Shown here one piece after another: positions 32,836-40,856 of a stretch of DNA of 64,000 nt. Each line of letters starts with the position of its first letter. Position 1 is the stretch's first letter. A program made the translations under genes and the position numbers. The notes under the pieces were generated by a model. That model worked only from the letters and a program-made list of their open reading frames with translations. It was not told where the DNA came from and did no database searches. The stretch comes from Desulfobacteraceae bacterium (lineage in GTDB: Bacteria; Desulfobacterota; Desulfobacteria; Desulfobacterales; Desulfobacteraceae), in NCBI GenBank assembly GCA_016744295.1, contig JADGEQ010000021.1, positions 48,077 to 112,076 on the forward strand, written 5' to 3'.

Positions 32836-33532
32836 AGATCTCCTCCTTAGAGGTTCCGTTCAGGGTTAAAAAGGCACCGGCCGTGGCAATGACAAGAATA
32901 CAGACGATGATGCTCCAGCCCTTTGGCAAAAAATCCAGATAGGTCAGCAGCCAATTGAGCAAACCCGATGCCAGGGCCAGAAACAGGGCGAGGCGGGAGG
33001 CTTTTAACTCGGGCATTAAAATGGCCAGAAGCAAGGCATAAAGGGCAACCCCCATGCTTTGGCTTAAAATCTGCGGCATAAATCCCCCCAGCAGATAACC
33101 ACAGAGGGTGCCGGATACCCAGCCGGAATAGGCAGACATCTGAAGTGCAAGAACAAAACTTCTGGACAGAGGACCTTTTTTAAAGGAGAGAACTGAAAAA
33201 ACCTCGTCGGTCACCCCAAATGCCAGGAAAAAATAATATTTTTTGATTTTTTCCTTTATCCGGGTGGACAAATAGGCACTCATTAAAAAATGTCTGAAAT
33301 TAACCAGCAGGGTTGTCAGAATGATCCCGGTGGGCCCCATACCCGCAGCCAGAAGGTTCAGAGCAATAAACTGGCTGGCACCGGCAAAAACCACGGCGGA
33401 AAATAAAAAGGATTCCAACAGGGACACCCCGGTTGTTTTGGACAGGATCCCGAAGGCAACGGCAGCGGGAAAATAACCGATAAAAATGGGGATACCGGCT
33501 TTTACCGCATCCTGAACATCTTGTTTTTCCAT
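32828..33532 (-). CDS. azlC: AzlC-family branched-chain amino-acid exporter
   Basis: This 234-residue polytopic protein has the AzlC signature GIPIFIGYFPAAVAFGILSK near the N-terminus, then FAGASQFIALNLL and LVNFRHFLMSAYLS, and about seven helices. It works with AzlD to export leucine/isoleucine-type amino acids or analogues. GGAGTAGTTTGA precedes the ATG. It is the first gene of azlC-azlD-trmB-like, with a LysR gene just upstream on the same strand. Confidence 0.9.
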   Translation of the reverse strand: MEKQDVQDAVKAGIPIFIGYFPAAVAFGILSKTTGVSLLESFLFSAVVFAGASQFIALNLLAAGMGPTGIILTTLLVNFRHFLMSAYLSTRIKEKIKKYYFFLAFGVTDEVFSVLSFKKGPLSRSFVLALQMSAYSGWVSGTLCGYLLGGFMPQILSQSMGVALYALLLAILMPELKASRLALFLALASGLLNWLLTYLDFLPKGWSIIVCILVIATAGAFLTLNGTSKEEICG

Positions 33533-33600
33533 TCAAACTACTCCACAAATAATATTATAATTAAGACGATAATCAATACCATAATCGATATCGGATCAAC

Positions 33601-33624
33601 TAGTGACTATTGTAGTAACTACTA
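33601..33624. promoter_or_regulatory. Paired TAGTRACTA operator-like repeats upstream of azlC
   Basis: TAGTGACTA (33601-33609) and TAGTAACTA within TAGTAACTACTA (33613-33624). Each is itself a dyad, and the two start 12 bp apart, close to one helical turn. They lie in the 110-bp gap between the LysR stop and the azlC start, the place for a site of the LysR or TrmB regulator. Confidence 0.5.
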
Positions 33625-33642
33625 AAATTTTGTCAAGAAAAA

Positions 33643-34596
33643 TCAAACCTGATCAAGATATTTGATGGACCAGCCCGAGTCCTCAATATCCTGTTTTAAA
33701 AAACGGATAAAAGTTTTTTCCGTAAGGCTTGGCACCTTGTCCTGGAGCTGGACCAGGGATATTTTGTTGATAACATCCTTTTTGGGTGTGGGTACGGGTA
33801 TGATCTCCGCTTTTTCAATGGCATCCACAACGATATGGGCCGCAATAGCCCCCATGCCCAGATGATTTCTGATCCCGTTAATGACGGCCTGGTGGCTGTC
33901 CACGGTCATCACCCGGTTCAACCCGATGGGGAACCTGTTAAAATGGTACTTAAACCAGTTTCGCAGGGTCAGGGATGTTTTTTGATAGGAAATAAACTCT
34001 TTGGCGGCAAGATTTTCAAAGGAATGATCCCCCTTGATTTCCCGATCATAATAAACTTTGGAGCAGGCAAGCACCACCCGTTCCTCAATCAGGTGTTCAC
34101 TGCTGTAGATACCGACATCACCTAGTTCCTGGTCCCGGGTCAAGAAAACATCCACCAGGCCAAAATCCAATTCTCCGCTGGTGATCATGGAAAGAATCTC
34201 GGATGGATCTCCCAATTTTAAGGTAAAGACCACCTCGGGATAGTGTTCCCGAAAAGCGGCAAAGATACCCGGGAAATAGGATTTGCCGAACTCAATGGGG
34301 GAGCCGATGCGCAGCATGCCCGAGGGCACTTGTTTTGCCTGGATAATTTTTCCAATACCCGCTTCCAAATCCCGGATAAAGGGAGAAACGATCTGGAAGA
34401 GTGCCTCCCCGGCAGAGGTGGGAACCAGCTTTTTGTGGAGCCGTGTGAACAGCACAACCTTAAGTTCCGCCTCCAGTTTTGTCAGGGACTGGCTCACGGC
34501 GGAAGCTGTTATATTTAATTCCCTGGCAGCCAGGGCAACACTTTTAAAGGCAAATATAAAATAAAATACCTTGATGCGGTTCAAATCGGGAAGCAT
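33643..34596 (-). CDS. LysR-family transcriptional regulator
   Basis: This 317-residue protein has a classical LysR helix-turn-helix at 5-60 (FKSVALAARELNITASAVSQSLTKLEAEL) and a periplasmic-binding-like effector domain from about 90 (GMLRIGSPIEFGKSYFPGIF). It lies immediately upstream of azlCD on the same strand with 110 bp between, so the exporter is a likely target; effectors of such regulators are often the exported amino acid. The 152 bp upstream of it are AT-rich with several TTAAT motifs. Confidence 0.9.
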   Translation of the reverse strand: MLPDLNRIKVFYFIFAFKSVALAARELNITASAVSQSLTKLEAELKVVLFTRLHKKLVPTSAGEALFQIVSPFIRDLEAGIGKIIQAKQVPSGMLRIGSPIEFGKSYFPGIFAAFREHYPEVVFTLKLGDPSEILSMITSGELDFGLVDVFLTRDQELGDVGIYSSEHLIEERVVLACSKVYYDREIKGDHSFENLAAKEFISYQKTSLTLRNWFKYHFNRFPIGLNRVMTVDSHQAVINGIRNHLGMGAIAAHIVVDAIEKAEIIPVPTPKKDVINKISLVQLQDKVPSLTEKTFIRFLKQDIEDSGWSIKYLDQV

Positions 34597-34748
34597 TAGT
34601 ATTTCTTAATCAAAGAGTTAATTGTTTTAATTTTACTTAATAACAAACTTTTCATATAATCTCAACATTAGAAAAAGATATCAATCGGAACGTATTTATC
34701 TGGTTTTTAGAGACCCCTGGTCAGAACCAATAGTTTGGAGGCAGCAAA

Positions 34749-34940
34749 ATGAAAAAAATATTCAAAAAAATATGGGCTATACTGATTTACTTTTTCACTC
34801 CGGAAGATTCCGAGCGACAGATTGACCAAGGATTTATCTCCTTTAATATTGATGCAGACAGCCTGAACCTGGGTTCTGTCAAAGCAATTTTCTGGCTGGT
34901 AAATGCCATTGTTTTGTTCTACCTTTTAACCCTGCTATAA
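34749..34940 (+). CDS. Small single-span membrane protein
   Basis: This 63-residue protein has a basic/aromatic N-terminus (MKKIFKKIWAILIYFF), a polar acidic middle (PEDSERQIDQGF) and one C-terminal membrane helix of about 20 residues (VKAIFWLVNAIVLFYLLTLL). TTTGGAGG lies at ideal distance before the ATG, which is the main reason to accept it. I do not recognise a family. It stands alone between convergent genes. Confidence 0.65.
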   Translation: MKKIFKKIWAILIYFFTPEDSERQIDQGFISFNIDADSLNLGSVKAIFWLVNAIVLFYLLTLL

Positions 34941-35033
34941 AAATTGCGATGAACCAAAAAGCATCCGGCCAATCCCATTGAAATTGACCCATTCGGATTG
35001 ACCGGAGCAAACCCATAAAAAGAGCTGTAAACC

Positions 35034-35052
35034 CATTGGATTGACTCCAATG
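35034..35052. other. Short hairpin between convergent genes
   Basis: CATTGGA-TTGAC-TCCAATG, a perfect 7-bp stem in the 164-bp gap after the small membrane protein. No T-run follows on either strand. Nearby CCCATT(C)GGATTGAC-like words recur twice. Confidence 0.35.
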
Positions 35053-35104
35053 TCATCATTACTTCATGAATTTTTCATTTTATCCGTCTCTTTTTTGATT
35101 ACCA

Positions 35105-35698
35105 TCAAATCAATATGTATACAGCTACGCTTACCAGCATGAATGAAAATATTCTGTTAATTTTTTGTTCATTTTGATTCGAATTGATTCGGCCGCCAAG
35201 AAATTGTCCTAGATAACTCCAAACAAAATGATTTGGAACATTTACCAAGGCTAAGGCAATCGTTAAAATAAATACTTGTCCAACCACTTTGTCATTGGGT
35301 TCCATAAATTGACTGAACATTAAGACCATTAATAAGTGAGCTTTAGGATTAAACAATGTTAAGATTACACCATCCTTAAACCCAAGGCTGTTTGATAAAC
35401 TTTTATCAAAATCAGGTTTAAGATTCCATATTTTATAGGATATATAGAACAGATAAAGACCTCCAGCATATTTTAAAAATAAATAGATAATCGGAAATTG
35501 TACAAACAATTCTCCCAATCCAAATCCGATCATAAGTGTAAAAATAATATAGCTCACATCAATACCGATGATTAATGGGATGGTTTTCATTACCCCCCAT
35601 CTTGCACCGGACATTGCCAGAATTATATTACCCGGGCCAGGGGTACAGACTAATGGAATGGAGAAAGCTAAAAATACAAATACAAATTCAATTGTCAT
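35105..35698 (-). CDS. LysE-family amino-acid exporter
   Basis: This 197-residue protein has about six helices and the LysE opening FSIPLVCTPGPGNIILAMSGA. LTLFNPKAHLLMVLMFSQFM lies in the second half, as usual in this family. AAGGAG lies eight bases before the ATG at 35698. It is divergently transcribed from a MocR-type regulator 87 bp away, a common arrangement in which the regulator controls the exporter. Local sequence is more AT-rich than the flanks. Confidence 0.9.
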   Translation of the reverse strand: MTIEFVFVFLAFSIPLVCTPGPGNIILAMSGARWGVMKTIPLIIGIDVSYIIFTLMIGFGLGELFVQFPIIYLFLKYAGGLYLFYISYKIWNLKPDFDKSLSNSLGFKDGVILTLFNPKAHLLMVLMFSQFMEPNDKVVGQVFILTIALALVNVPNHFVWSYLGQFLGGRINSNQNEQKINRIFSFMLVSVAVYILI

Positions 35699-35785
35699 CA
35701 CACAAACTCCTTGTCAAAATTGTTTAATTTGTTAGGGTAATATTTTTTGTGCATAATAATAGATGGATTGTACAAATGAGAACAG

Positions 35786-37240
35786 ATGCAGATAAGTGAT
35801 AATTCATATGGTGCAGATAAAAAAACGATGCCAGCAGGATTTCTCTATAAAAAAGTAGCAAAAATAATATCCGATCAAATTCAAAACAAAGTTTTGCTGC
35901 CCGGAGATCGGTTGCCTTCTCAAAGACGAATTAGTCAACAATTGAAGGTAAGCATTGGCACAGTTCAACAGGCATATGCTGACCTTGAGGATCAAGGTTT
36001 GGTCCTGCCAAAAAAACGGTCAGGATATTATGTAAGAGTATTTAAATCATCGTCTATATTATCTAAAAAAGCAGAATGTTCCACACCTTCGCCTTCCGAG
36101 GTCACTGTTCTTGAAACAGCTATCTCCGTGATGCGGTCCGCTGCCCAAAAGAATCTTGTACAATTGGGCAGTGCTGTACCGAATGTGCAGGGGGAAGCGG
36201 TTGTTCAACTACACCAGGCCTTGAAACGTCATTCCCACAAGATACTGAACTACGAAGAGGATCCCTTGGGATACCTACCGCTTCGGCGACAATTGGCCCG
36301 AAGATCGTATAACACAGGAAAATCCTTTCACCCGGATGAAATCATAATCACGGCCGGGTGTCAGGAAGCACTCACCATTGCATTGAGATGTATTACTAAA
36401 CCAGGGGATATAATTGCAGTGGAATCCCCTTGTTACTATGGTGCGCTTCAGGCCATGGAGCTTTTGGAATTAAAGGCCATAGAGATACCAACCTCACCGA
36501 CGAATGGTCTTGATACTCAAATATTGGAATTTGTCCTTAAAGCCTGGCCGGTAAAGGGCATTCTTCTTAATCCATCTTTCAGTAATCCATCAGGATATTT
36601 GTGTTCAAATTCAAAAAAACAAGAAATTGTAAGGCTGATCTCGGAATATGATATTCCCTTAATTGAAGATGATGTTTTTACAGATCTGAGGTTTGTAAGT
36701 GACCGCCCGCGTACAATTCAGTCATATGACCAGGATGGCAGGGTTATTTTATGCGGCTCTATATCAAAGACCATATGCCCGGATTTGAGAATTGGCTGGA
36801 TGATCGCAGGAAAATATGCTGAAAAAGCCAGGAATCTTAAATTTATCTCTACCCTGTGCGCACCATGTCACCCACAATTTGCATTGGCTGATTTTTTATC
36901 AACCAATAAATTTGAACGGCATATTCGATCAATGGTATCCGATTATCAAAAAAAACAAGATAGATTACTATCATCAATTAAACGCAATCTTCCAAATGAA
37001 ACAAGGGCCACTCAACCCCAGGGTGGTTTTTTGTGCTGGTTAAAATTACCAGACAGAATCAATGGGCTTGCACTGTATCAAAGTGGCATTAAAGAAGGGA
37101 TCTCGTTAACACCTGGGGAAATTTGTTCCCCATCGGGCCGGTTTAAAAATTATATTCGTTTAAACTATGCCGTGGCATCCACCGACCAAATTGAATTTGC
37201 TATGAAGATCATAGCAAAGCTGATCAATGAACAGGCTTGA
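35786..37240 (+). CDS. MocR/PdxR-type GntR regulator with aminotransferase domain
   Basis: This 484-residue protein combines an N-terminal GntR winged helix (about 18-85: IISDQIQNKVLLPGDRLPSQRRI, then VSIGTVQQAYADLEDQGLV) with a fold-type I aminotransferase domain. The latter has a PLP Lys within ILCGSISKTICPDLRIGWM and NPSFSNPSGYLCS. MocR proteins bind PLP or an amino-acid adduct and rarely act as enzymes. Divergence from the LysE exporter gene suggests it regulates that gene in response to the exported amino compound. The start ATG has only a weak GAGAA upstream; MPAGFLYKK a few codons later is an alternative. Confidence 0.9.
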   Translation: MQISDNSYGADKKTMPAGFLYKKVAKIISDQIQNKVLLPGDRLPSQRRISQQLKVSIGTVQQAYADLEDQGLVLPKKRSGYYVRVFKSSSILSKKAECSTPSPSEVTVLETAISVMRSAAQKNLVQLGSAVPNVQGEAVVQLHQALKRHSHKILNYEEDPLGYLPLRRQLARRSYNTGKSFHPDEIIITAGCQEALTIALRCITKPGDIIAVESPCYYGALQAMELLELKAIEIPTSPTNGLDTQILEFVLKAWPVKGILLNPSFSNPSGYLCSNSKKQEIVRLISEYDIPLIEDDVFTDLRFVSDRPRTIQSYDQDGRVILCGSISKTICPDLRIGWMIAGKYAEKARNLKFISTLCAPCHPQFALADFLSTNKFERHIRSMVSDYQKKQDRLLSSIKRNLPNETRATQPQGGFLCWLKLPDRINGLALYQSGIKEGISLTPGEICSPSGRFKNYIRLNYAVASTDQIEFAMKIIAKLINEQA

Positions 37241-37349
37241 AGATTTTATATTCAGATCTCGTTAAATAGATCCGTTTATGGATTTTAAAATTGCCGACTT
37301 GTCCGATGGTTTTTGATTTTCACCTCTTTTATTTTTCCCCGCTTTTATT

Positions 37350-38147
37350 TTATCTGGCCAAAAAATCATTCACAGCCCCATGGTAGGCATCAAACTCGGA
37401 AATGGTATTGTGCCCTGCCCCGTCGATATACACCAATTTTTTGGTACAGGTCAGACTTTCATACAAGGCCAGGGTATTTTTGGACGGGATCACCTCATCT
37501 GCTTTGGATGCCAACACCAGGGTTGATCCTTTGATGCGGGAAGAAAAATCAATGGTCCTATGTTTATCCTTTAATACCATTTTCACAAGCCACTCCGGAT
37601 AATAATGTGCCGCCACAGCCTCGATACTGTCAAAGGGACAGGTAAGGATCAGCCTGGATAGTTTCCGCTCAAGCGCCAGATAACTGGCCATGGATGAGCC
37701 GATGGATCGACCCCAGGCAACCGCATTGTCCGGAGATATCTTATATTTATCCGCCATGAAATCATAGATAACCAATGCATCTGATTTTAAAGCGGCTTCA
37801 TGGGCAGATCCATGGCTTAGTCCAAACCCCCTATAATTGACCATGACCACATTGGCATTAATTTTTTGGACAAAATCCTCAATATTCAGGGACACCTCTT
37901 CGGCATTGCCCCCAAAATAGAAGAGAGTGGGCAGATTTTTCATATCCTTTTGAATCAGCCAGCCATGGAGATGCCCTTTTTCTCCAATTGGAATGCTAAT
38001 TTCCCCAACCTGGTCAAAACTGGTTTTAAGGTAAGCAAGCCTTGGGCGGCTCACCCGGGTGGGGAAATATAATAATTTTCTTGAAAAAAGTTTAAGCCCC
38101 CCAAGGATGATTAACCCGGCCAGTAACGCCGCCACTACAAATTTCAT
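37350..38147 (-). CDS. Membrane-anchored alpha/beta hydrolase
   Basis: This 265-residue protein has one N-terminal membrane anchor (VVAALLAGLIILGGLKLF). An alpha/beta-hydrolase fold follows, with oxyanion region TLFYFGGNAEE, nucleophile elbow WGRSIGSS (Ser in G-x-S-x-x-S context), acidic residue in ASKADEVIP and His in DGAGHNTI. Close in layout to the BEM46/FrsA-like hydrolases. AGGAGG lies seven bases before the ATG at 38147. The catalytic domain may face the periplasm. Convergent with the MocR gene; substrate unknown. Confidence 0.85.
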   Translation of the reverse strand: MKFVVAALLAGLIILGGLKLFSRKLLYFPTRVSRPRLAYLKTSFDQVGEISIPIGEKGHLHGWLIQKDMKNLPTLFYFGGNAEEVSLNIEDFVQKINANVVMVNYRGFGLSHGSAHEAALKSDALVIYDFMADKYKISPDNAVAWGRSIGSSMASYLALERKLSRLILTCPFDSIEAVAAHYYPEWLVKMVLKDKHRTIDFSSRIKGSTLVLASKADEVIPSKNTLALYESLTCTKKLVYIDGAGHNTISEFDAYHGAVNDFLAR

Positions 38148-38324
38148 TTTCATCCCTCCTTTTTTTAATATCCACCATACCCCAAACCAGGGATGCAATC
38201 ATCCTTTTTTTATCTGTTCCTTGACAAAACAAGCCTTTCTGCCTAGAAGAAACAGATAAACAAGAATTATCCAGGGTACTGCCAGACAGGACACAAGTCT
38301 GCAGGAAAAAATAAAGGAGTTGCC

Positions 38325-40142
38325 ATGAAAGATACACTTCGAACCAGACAAGAAGTACAAACAAAAAACTGCTGGGATCTTACCCCGCTGTTTTCATCTC
38401 AAAAAGACTGGGAAACCCTTTATAAGAAGTTAGAAAGCCGTATCCAAGAGTATGAACAATTCCGGGATCAAATCCATGGGTCATTTGAGACCTTCAAAAA
38501 TTGCCTGGATTTTGACCATGAAATGGCAAGAAATCTGGAAAAAATATATACCTATGCCCATTTAAAAAATGATGAGGACAAGACCAATGCAGCGGCAGAT
38601 GATCTGTTCCAGCGGGCCGTAAACCTGTACACCCGGATGAGCGATGCCGCCAGCTTTATTATCCCCCAGATCCAGGCCATCCCCAAAAAAACGATGGACC
38701 TATTTCTCACAAACAAGAGTATTTCAGACTATCATTTTTATCTTGAAAAAATCATCCGAAATATTCCCCACACCCGCAATGCAGAGGTGGAACAAGTTAT
38801 TGCCATGGCAGGGGAATCCCTCGGTGCATCCCGGCAGATTTTCGGTCAACTGGACAATGCAGACCTTGATTTTGGAAATATCATTGATCCCCAGGAAACA
38901 AGTCGACCCTTAAGCCATGGTAATTTCACCCTTCTTTTGAGTGACACGAACCGTGACTTCAGGAGAAAAGTGTTTGCCCAATACTACGGGGTTTATGAAA
39001 GCCATAAGCATACCATTGCCGCTACCCTGTCATCTTCTGTTAAAAAAGATCTGTTTGTTGCCCGGGTCAAGCAATTTAACGAATCAAGGCAGGCTGCCCT
39101 TTTCAAGGACAATGTGGAAATTTTGGTCTACGACAATTTGATCTCAAGGGTCAATGAAAATCTTAGGCCCCTGCACGCCTACCTTGATTTCAGAAAAAAA
39201 GTTTTAAACCTAGGTGAACTGCATATCTACGATACCTATGTTCCCCTTATGGGGGATGTAAAATTTCACATGGACTATGAAGAGGCGGTCACCACCTGTA
39301 TTGCGGCCCTGGCTCCCCTGGGAGAGGACTATTGCAAAACACTTGAACAGGGAATGAGACAGGGCTGGGTGGACCGGTATGAAAACAAAGGCAAGCGAAG
39401 CGGTGCCTATTCCTCCGGGTGTTATGACTCCCCCCCCTATATTCTGATGAATTATGAGGAAAAATCAATCAACAGCCTCTTTACCCTGATCCACGAGGCC
39501 GGCCATTCGATGCACTCCTATTATTCGAAAAAGCACCAGCCCTATGCAAGCCACGACTACACTATTTTTGTGGCAGAGGTGGCCTCCACCTTGAATGAGA
39601 ATCTTCTGGGCCAATACCTGCTGAAAAAATATGAAGATGACCCAATCATGAAGGCCTATGTCCTAAACCGGGAAATCGAGAATATCCGGGCCACCTTTTT
39701 CCGACAGACCATGTTTGCCGAATTTGAAAAATGCATCCATGAACTTGCCGCCCAAAACAAGGCCTTGACCCTGGAAACCCTTACGGGAGAATACAAAAAA
39801 CTGCTGGAAAGATATTTTGGCGATCACATGGTGATAGATGAGGCTCTCTGCCTGGAATGCCTGCGCATCCCCCATTTTTATTCCTCTTTTTATGTGTACA
39901 AATATGCAACGGGCATCTCGGCTGCCCTGGCCATCGCCAAAAGAATCCAAACACTAGGTCAGACAGCCGTGGACGACTACCTTGCCTTTCTAAAACTTGG
40001 GGGAAGCATGTTTCCCATTGACCAGCTGAAAACGGCCGGGGTGGACATGTCCGCTGCCGAGCCGATTATGGAAACAATCAACTATTTTAAACATCAAATC
40101 AATACCCTGGACACGTTATGGAATACCCATTTAAAACCTTAG
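38325..40142 (+). CDS. pepF: M3-family oligoendopeptidase F
   Basis: This 605-residue zinc metallopeptidase has the HExxH site HEAGH at 390-394 and the second-shell Glu in FVAEVASTLNE about 25 residues on. The PepF N-terminal helical domain (WDLTPLFSSQKDWETLY) precedes it. Members cleave 7-17-residue oligopeptides in the cytoplasm. AAAGGAG lies before the ATG. It overlaps the next gene by 25 bases. Its role fits the oligopeptide transporter encoded about 10 kb downstream. Confidence 0.93.
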   Translation: MKDTLRTRQEVQTKNCWDLTPLFSSQKDWETLYKKLESRIQEYEQFRDQIHGSFETFKNCLDFDHEMARNLEKIYTYAHLKNDEDKTNAAADDLFQRAVNLYTRMSDAASFIIPQIQAIPKKTMDLFLTNKSISDYHFYLEKIIRNIPHTRNAEVEQVIAMAGESLGASRQIFGQLDNADLDFGNIIDPQETSRPLSHGNFTLLLSDTNRDFRRKVFAQYYGVYESHKHTIAATLSSSVKKDLFVARVKQFNESRQAALFKDNVEILVYDNLISRVNENLRPLHAYLDFRKKVLNLGELHIYDTYVPLMGDVKFHMDYEEAVTTCIAALAPLGEDYCKTLEQGMRQGWVDRYENKGKRSGAYSSGCYDSPPYILMNYEEKSINSLFTLIHEAGHSMHSYYSKKHQPYASHDYTIFVAEVASTLNENLLGQYLLKKYEDDPIMKAYVLNREIENIRATFFRQTMFAEFEKCIHELAAQNKALTLETLTGEYKKLLERYFGDHMVIDEALCLECLRIPHFYSSFYVYKYATGISAALAIAKRIQTLGQTAVDDYLAFLKLGGSMFPIDQLKTAGVDMSAAEPIMETINYFKHQINTLDTLWNTHLKP

Positions 40143-40849
40143 GCACCCTGCACACCTGTTTCAAAGAAAAATTTGGAATTCCCAGGCAGATGAACCTGGT
40201 TAAAGATGCACCGGCCACCCTGGTCTTTGACCCGGAATTTGCCAGGGAAGAGGCGATAAGAGAACTCTCTGGATTTTCCCACATCTGGCTGCTGTTTGTC
40301 TTCCACCGGGCCATCACCAAGAACTGGCCGGTCATGGTACGCCCCCCCCGCCTTGGGGGCAATAAAAAAGTTGGGGTGTTTGCCTCCCGCTCCCCCTTCA
40401 GACCCAATCCCCTTGGCATGTCTGCGGTGAAACTTGAATCCATTGAGATAACAGACAGGGGGCCTGTTCTCCATCTCATGGGGGTGGATATTCTGGATAA
40501 GACTCCAGTGGTGGATATCAAGCCCTATCTGCCCTATTCCGATATCATTCCCCAGGCAACGGGCGGCTTTGCCCCCGGCCCCCAAAAATCAAACTTTATA
40601 ATCAATTTTTCCGACAAGGCCATGGAACAATGTAGCCAGATGAAAGATGAAATCCCAGAGATCAGATCCATCATCACCCAGGTGCTTGAGAATGACCCCA
40701 GACCCGGGTATTGTTCCAAAAACAAGGACGAACCAGACAAGGTCTACGGCATCCGCCTCTTTGATTTTGACCTGAAATGGAGGGTGATTAACGGCAGCAT
40801 CCAAGTGATTTGCCTGGATAAGGACCGCCCGAGCCCATCAGGCAGATAA
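40118..40849 (+). CDS. trmO: TsaA/TrmO-type tRNA (t6A37) methyltransferase
   Basis: This 243-residue protein has the TsaA beta-barrel features KFGIPRQMNLV near the start, LSGFSHIWLLFVFH, FASRSPFRPNPLGMSAVKL and LDKTPVVDIKPYLPYSD. TrmO uses SAM to N6-methylate t6A37 in tRNA-Thr. A C-terminal extension of about 90 residues (IRSIITQVLENDPRPGY) is the usual second domain. The start lies inside pepF with no clear ribosome site, so translation is probably coupled. It ends seven bases before the convergent glycyl-radical gene. Confidence 0.88.
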   Translation: MEYPFKTLGTLHTCFKEKFGIPRQMNLVKDAPATLVFDPEFAREEAIRELSGFSHIWLLFVFHRAITKNWPVMVRPPRLGGNKKVGVFASRSPFRPNPLGMSAVKLESIEITDRGPVLHLMGVDILDKTPVVDIKPYLPYSDIIPQATGGFAPGPQKSNFIINFSDKAMEQCSQMKDEIPEIRSIITQVLENDPRPGYCSKNKDEPDKVYGIRLFDFDLKWRVINGSIQVICLDKDRPSPSGR

Positions 40850-40856
40850 AAAAAGA

